Source of the DNA: JAPPHA01 sp965221575
GTDB taxonomy: Bacteria; Pseudomonadota; Alphaproteobacteria; Rhodobacterales; Rhodobacteraceae
DNA: 64,000 nt
Direction of reading: 5' to 3'
NCBI GenBank assembly: GCA_965221575.1
Contig: CBDCSM010000001.1
Span: 15,538-79,537 of the forward strand
The notes beneath the pieces are model-generated. The model worked only from the letters and a program-made list of their open reading frames with translations, did no database searches and had not been told where the DNA came from. This document shows positions 59,927 to 64,000 of this stretch, piece by piece. How positions within the stretch are numbered: the first letter of the stretch is position 1; every line of letters begins with the position of its first letter. Made by a program: the position numbers and the translations under genes.

Positions 59927-61548
59927 CAGCATCCCCTTTGGAAGTACGCAACCTGAACGTCCGGATTCGCGGCGTGTCCGTGCTCGATTCCGTGTCCTGC
60001 CAGATCGCGCCGGGAGAGATCTTCGGGCTCGTCGGTGAGTCAGGTTCGGGCAAGACGATGACCTCGCTGGCGGTGATGGGGCTGTTGCCCCCCGGCAGCG
60101 AGGCGCAGGGTTCCGTGTCTCTCGGCGGAGAAAATCTCCTGAGCTTCAATGAAAGAAATCTCTGTTCCGTTCGTGGCGACAGGATCGGCATGATCTTCCA
60201 GGAACCGATGACGGCCCTTAACCCCGTCCAGACGATCGGTCACCAGGTCGCAGAAACCCTTCGCGTTCACGGGAGAGCCAATCGAACGGATGCATTGCGG
60301 ATCGCACGCGAACGCCTCGACCGGGTCGGGCTGCCCGAGCCCGAATTTCCGCTCGATCGCTATCCGCACGAACTTTCGGGAGGCCAGCGGCAGCGGGTCT
60401 GCATCGCCCTCGCGATCGCGCTGCGGCCGCAATTGCTGATCGCGGACGAACCGACAACTGCGCTCGACGTCTCGACCCAGGCCCAGATCCTCGAACTGCT
60501 TCATTCACTGGTAGACGATGAAGGCATGTCATTGATGCTGATCACGCATGACCTCGCAGTCGTCGCTGGTCTGGCCGACCGAGTCGCCGTCATGCGGGAC
60601 GGCAGGATCGTCGAGATGGCCGAAACGTCGACCCTGTTTACGCAAACCCGGCATGCATTTACCAGGCAGTTGCTCGCGGCATCGCACCATGTTCCCGCCC
60701 GTGCGAGAAAAACGCCTCGGCATGACCTGCCCGATGTCCTGTTGCACGTGCAGGAAGCAATTCGCGAATACCGCCTGTCCCGCCGCGGGTTGTTCAGTCA
60801 ACCACCGACGCGACGTGCCGTGAACGGGGTCAGTTTCAAGGTCCACACCGGGGAGAGCCTTGGTCTTGTCGGTGAATCGGGCTGCGGAAAGTCGACCCTG
60901 GTCCGGGCAATTCTCGGGCTTGAGCCGTTACAGGGTGGCGAAATCCGCCTGCGCGGCACGCGGATCACCTCCAGCCCCGGCGTGCCGTCATCGCTTCGCC
61001 GTGACATGCAGGTTGTTTTCCAGGATCCGTTCGGGTCGTTTAATCCACGCCACAAGGTCAAGCGGCTGGTCTCCGAACCTTTCCACCTGAGCGAGAGCCG
61101 CCCAACCGAGGTCGAGCGGCGCGAACGCGTGGCGGACGCGTTGATATCCGTGGGCTTGAAGCCCGACGACATGGAAAAGTACATTCACGAGTTTTCTGGT
61201 GGCCAGCGCCAAAGGATTGCCATCGCCCGGGCCCTGGTCATACGACCCGGATTGATCATACTAGATGAGGCCGTTTCTTCGCTTGACGTGTCGATCAGGG
61301 CACAGATTCTCGACCTTCTGGCAGCGTTGCAGATTCGGCATGACCTGTCATTCCTGTTCATCAGCCATGACCTAACGGTGATCAGGGCCATCACCGACAG
61401 GGTGCTCGTGATGAAGACGGGGCGAATTGTCGAGGCGGGAGAAACTGACTCGGTTCTGGACTCACCCGCGCACGCCTATACCCGGCAACTGATCGAGGCC
61501 GCGCCGACAATTCCCGAGGAATGGCGAACGGAGAATGGACATGCTTGA
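59923..61548 (+). CDS. Fused double ABC ATPase, DppD-DppF type
   Basis: A 541-residue protein with two complete nucleotide-binding domains. The first has Walker A GESGSGKTM, signature LSGGQRQR and Walker B LLIADEPTTALD; the second has GESGCGKST, FSGGQRQR and LIILDEAVSSLD (here Glu-Ala replaces the usual Glu-Pro). The linker near residues 250-300 lacks the four-cysteine module of single OppD proteins. GTG start at 59923, chosen for the GTGA overlap. It should replace the separate D and F subunits seen in the first operon. Confidence 0.93.
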   Translation: MTASPLEVRNLNVRIRGVSVLDSVSCQIAPGEIFGLVGESGSGKTMTSLAVMGLLPPGSEAQGSVSLGGENLLSFNERNLCSVRGDRIGMIFQEPMTALNPVQTIGHQVAETLRVHGRANRTDALRIARERLDRVGLPEPEFPLDRYPHELSGGQRQRVCIALAIALRPQLLIADEPTTALDVSTQAQILELLHSLVDDEGMSLMLITHDLAVVAGLADRVAVMRDGRIVEMAETSTLFTQTRHAFTRQLLAASHHVPARARKTPRHDLPDVLLHVQEAIREYRLSRRGLFSQPPTRRAVNGVSFKVHTGESLGLVGESGCGKSTLVRAILGLEPLQGGEIRLRGTRITSSPGVPSSLRRDMQVVFQDPFGSFNPRHKVKRLVSEPFHLSESRPTEVERRERVADALISVGLKPDDMEKYIHEFSGGQRQRIAIARALVIRPGLIILDEAVSSLDVSIRAQILDLLAALQIRHDLSFLFISHDLTVIRAITDRVLVMKTGRIVEAGETDSVLDSPAHAYTRQLIEAAPTIPEEWRTENGHA

Positions 61549-62998
61549 TCTTGCGGGATTTAAGTTTGATCCACGACGCCCGTTCATCGGTGGGGAACAG
61601 GTAGAAGCAAGCACGCCAAGGCTGATCAAAACCAGGAATCCGTCAGACGGTGAAACGATTTCCGAACTCCCGTGCTGCGCGGCCGAGGACATCGACCGCG
61701 CGGTCTCGGCCGCCTCCGTTGCCAACAGCGGAGCCTGGGGTCGTGCGACCGCGACCGAACGGGGACGGATGTTGTCGCGTATCGGGAGGCTCGTTCTCGA
61801 TCGCGTGGAAGACCTCGCCAGGCTGGAGGCCCTCGACGTCGGCAAGCCGTTGTCGCAAGCGCGCGCCGACGCGGTTGCCCTGGCCAGGTACATGGAATTC
61901 TACGGCGGCGCCGCGGACAAGCTGCACGGCCAGACGATTCCTTACCAGGACGGCTACCTCGTCAGCACGATTAGGGAACCTTTCGGTGTAACGGGGCATA
62001 TCATACCCTGGAACTACCCCATGCAAATCATCGGCCGTTCGATCGGCGCCGCCCTCGCCACCGGCAACGCCTGCGTGCTGAAACCGTCGGAGGAAGCCTG
62101 CCTCACTGCCCTCGCGTTCGCCGAACTGGCCGCCCGTGCCGGCCTTCCCGCCGGCGCACTCAATGTTGTCCCCGGGTTGGGCAATGAAGCCGGTGCAGAG
62201 CTCGCTCGCCATCCCGGAATCGGACACCTTTCGTTCACCGGGTCGGTCGAGGTTGGCAGGAGTGTCCAGGAGGGAGCTGCCGCAAATGTCGTGCCGGTAA
62301 CGCTGGAACTCGGGGGAAAGTCTCCCCAGATCGTATTCGCCGACGCCGATCTCGATGCGGCGTTACCTTTCCTTGTCACCGCGGGAATCCAGAACGCCGG
62401 TCAAACCTGCTCGGCTTCGTCCCGTATTCTTGTTGAAGCCGGCATTCTTGACGAAGTCGTCGATCGGATGGCGCGCCATTACCGCGCGCTCCGGGCGGGT
62501 CCTGCACTTCGTGATCTCGATCTCGGACCGCTTGTTTCGGACCGGCAGCGGGCCACGGTCCTTGCCTATCTCGCGCAGGGTTCCAGTCTCGAAGAAGTCG
62601 CGCGGGGAACGATCGCCGGAGATTCTCCGGGAGGCGGCCATTACGTCGAACCCGTATTGTTCGCCGGCGATGATGCGCAGCATGTCCTGGCCCAGGAAGA
62701 GATTTTCGGCCCGGTTCAACTCGTGATTCCGTTCCAGGATGAAAACCACGCTGTCGAGATCGCCAATGGCACGCCCTACGGGCTCGTGGCAGGCGTCTGG
62801 ACACGCGACGGCGGGAGGCAAATGCGCCTTGCCCGACGACTGCGGGCCGGGCAGGTCTTCATCAACAATTACGGCGCTGGCGGAGGTGTCGAGTTGCCAT
62901 TCGGAGGAACCGGTCTCTCCGGGCACGGACGTGAAAAAGGCTTCGAAGCGTTGTACGGAATGACCCAATTGAAAACCGTCGCGACCTTTCACGGTTGA
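61541..62998 (+). CDS. NAD(P)-dependent aldehyde dehydrogenase
   Basis: A 485-residue ALDH-superfamily enzyme. Cofactor and catalytic motifs: PFGVTGHIIPWNYPMQI, FTGSVEVGRSV, base Glu in LELGGKSPQIV, nucleophile Cys in NAGQTCSASSRIL, and EEIFGPVQLVIPF. The ATG at 61541 is favoured, with GGAG 8 nt before it; 61535 is an alternative. It overlaps the ATPase gene by 8 bp and so belongs to the transport operon; substrate probably an aldehyde from the imported compound. Confidence 0.92.
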   Translation: MLDLAGFKFDPRRPFIGGEQVEASTPRLIKTRNPSDGETISELPCCAAEDIDRAVSAASVANSGAWGRATATERGRMLSRIGRLVLDRVEDLARLEALDVGKPLSQARADAVALARYMEFYGGAADKLHGQTIPYQDGYLVSTIREPFGVTGHIIPWNYPMQIIGRSIGAALATGNACVLKPSEEACLTALAFAELAARAGLPAGALNVVPGLGNEAGAELARHPGIGHLSFTGSVEVGRSVQEGAAANVVPVTLELGGKSPQIVFADADLDAALPFLVTAGIQNAGQTCSASSRILVEAGILDEVVDRMARHYRALRAGPALRDLDLGPLVSDRQRATVLAYLAQGSSLEEVARGTIAGDSPGGGHYVEPVLFAGDDAQHVLAQEEIFGPVQLVIPFQDENHAVEIANGTPYGLVAGVWTRDGGRQMRLARRLRAGQVFINNYGAGGGVELPFGGTGLSGHGREKGFEALYGMTQLKTVATFHG

Positions 62999-63370
62999 GT
63001 CATGATCGCACGCGCCGGTTCCCGGGAATTTTCCTTCAGCCATTTCCCGGCACACTCATGGGGACCGGTCGACCCGGGTTCGAAACCGCCATCGCTTTCC
63101 ACTTTGGATCACGCCTGCAAGAAAATTCGGGTGTTAACTCACGATGGCCGCGTTTTGGGTCTCATACCGCAAGAAATTGTCGGGTTGGTTTGGCGTTGTC
63201 ACGTGCTGCCAGAGCGGTCCGGGCGCGGCGGAACCGGCCGAAACGCACCAAGACCAGCACCCTTGCCTCAAGACTCAGCCTCCCGCCCAATTTGACAGGT
63301 TTCCGGAACCCCTGTTACCAATGACGCACGATCGGTTCTCTTGCGATTGGCCCGTTAAAGGAGCGTTCCC
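62999..63370. other. Gap between aldehyde dehydrogenase and PhyH genes
   Basis: Short frames in this stretch do not look like genes. AAAGGAG (63356-63362) serves the GTG start at 63371. No terminator hairpin with T-run was found. Confidence 0.5.
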
Positions 63371-64000
63371 GTGAAACATCATTTGACCGATGCGCAAATA
63401 TCATCCTACCGGGAAAACGGCTTCCTCATCATCGAGGACTTCCTCGACAGAGAGGAACTGGACAACTGGCGGGAAATTGTGGGAGAGGCGGTCTCTCTCA
63501 GGGACGACAACAGGTTGCCCGAAGGATCCTATCACACTTCGCAGAAGACGGAAGGTGAAACCGTATTTCGGCAACGGATCAACCTGTGGATGGATCATGC
63601 CGGTGTCCGTGCATTGATGCTGGACCACCGGCTGGGGAAAATGGCGGCCGACCTGGAAGGGGTCGACGGTATACGGATTTGGCACGACCAGGCGCTGATC
63701 AAGATGCCCTGGTCCAACCCCACATCGTGGCACCAGGACAACCCCAAGTGGTCATTCGCATCGGAACACGCCATAACCATCTGGGTCGCCCTGGACGACG
63801 TAACGATTCAGAACGGCTGCATGTTCTTCATGCCAGGATCCCACAAGCAAAGATTGGATGACTTCAAGGCGGACGGCGGCCACGTGGGAGCGATGTTCAA
63901 CGCCTATCCCGAACTCAGCAGGATGGAACCCGTGCCCGTCATCATACCTGCGGGCGGATGTTCCTTTCACAACGGACTGATGGTTCACGCCGCCAATGCG
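63371..64000 (+). CDS. Phytanoyl-CoA dioxygenase (PhyH) family oxygenase, 3' part beyond the window
   Basis: An open frame of 210 codons starts at a GTG with AAAGGAG about 8 nt upstream and reaches the window edge without a stop. It is a 2-oxoglutarate/Fe(II) dioxygenase: opening LTDAQISSYRENGFLIIEDF, first iron ligands His and Asp in TSWHQDNPKWSF, IWVALDDVTIQNGCMFFMPGSHK, and the last visible ligand His in SFHNGLMVHAANA. The 2-oxoglutarate arginine should follow just past the edge. These enzymes hydroxylate or cleave small molecules; substrate unknown. Confidence 0.92.
   Translation, partial: MKHHLTDAQISSYRENGFLIIEDFLDREELDNWREIVGEAVSLRDDNRLPEGSYHTSQKTEGETVFRQRINLWMDHAGVRALMLDHRLGKMAADLEGVDGIRIWHDQALIKMPWSNPTSWHQDNPKWSFASEHAITIWVALDDVTIQNGCMFFMPGSHKQRLDDFKADGGHVGAMFNAYPELSRMEPVPVIIPAGGCSFHNGLMVHAANA

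Noticed and set aside
1..64000. CRISPR arrays, rRNA genes and classic riboswitches
   Set aside because: No spaced direct-repeat series, no rRNA-like stretch and no conserved riboswitch core were seen on either strand.

Overview
The window looks like a chromosomal segment of a GC-rich, aerobic, probably marine or soil alphaproteobacterium. This rests on an acetolactate synthase with the alphaproteobacterial AGEAS/QEM-type ThDP region, a TRAP transporter of the TakP type, a Bpt leucyltransferase, a PQQ alcohol-oxidation locus with cytochromes c, many peptide-type ABC operons and small phage proteins of a type common in Alphaproteobacteria. The species cannot be named. Two real genes run off the window edges: a CocE-type hydrolase at 1-1470 (minus) and a PhyH dioxygenase at 63371-64000 (plus).

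Layout. 1-9.7 kb: a peptide-type ABC operon (binding protein, two permeases, two ATPases) ending in a CocE/NonD hydrolase, with a second CocE gene divergent from it. 10-11.2 kb: an IS630-family element with TA target duplication. 11.2-22.4 kb: an accessory island. It has a left, minus-strand arm (tail-fibre remnant, OLD-like ATPase with a TOPRIM-like C-terminus, a broken phage gene A', gene B', a PD-(D/E)XK-like nuclease). The right, plus-strand arm holds genes A and B, a small exported protein, a DNA methyltransferase-HNH fusion with a frameshift, then a three-gene set of membrane protein, ImmA/IrrE peptidase and Beta-family protein. The island fades into an IS5-type remnant and a DUF3800-like remnant. 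22.4-27.2 kb: K+ channel, CoA transferase, frameshifted enoyl-CoA hydratase, bpt.

27.3-31.8 kb: a TRAP transporter (minus). 32-39.4 kb: ilvBN behind a terminator-like leader hairpin, followed by a homoprotocatechuate meta-cleavage set (isomerase, HpaE, HpaD, HpaG, HpaH) without the final aldolase. 39.6-41.8 kb: an enolase-superfamily dehydratase and a PLP threonine/serine dehydratase. 42-54.3 kb: an alcohol-oxidation region with two cytochromes c, a NitT/TauT-type ABC importer, an M50-like membrane protein that has lost its metal motifs, and a PQQ dehydrogenase with a XoxJ-like binding protein, ABC-2 exporter and another binding protein. The dehydrogenase is broken by a tandem duplication of net 118 bp. 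54.8 kb: tRNA-Ser(UGA). 55-64 kb: M20 peptidase, a second peptide-type ABC operon with fused ATPases, an aldehyde dehydrogenase and the start of a PhyH dioxygenase.

Two cross-cutting patterns stand out. Strong stem-loops follow three of the solute-binding-protein genes, before the permease genes. An unusual number of otherwise healthy genes carry single-base shifts or a short duplication, which is either real decay or assembly error. The most interesting candidates for undescribed biology are the membrane protein/ImmA/Beta trio, the two-armed phage-gene scaffold carrying defence-like cargo, and the metal-less M50-like protein.
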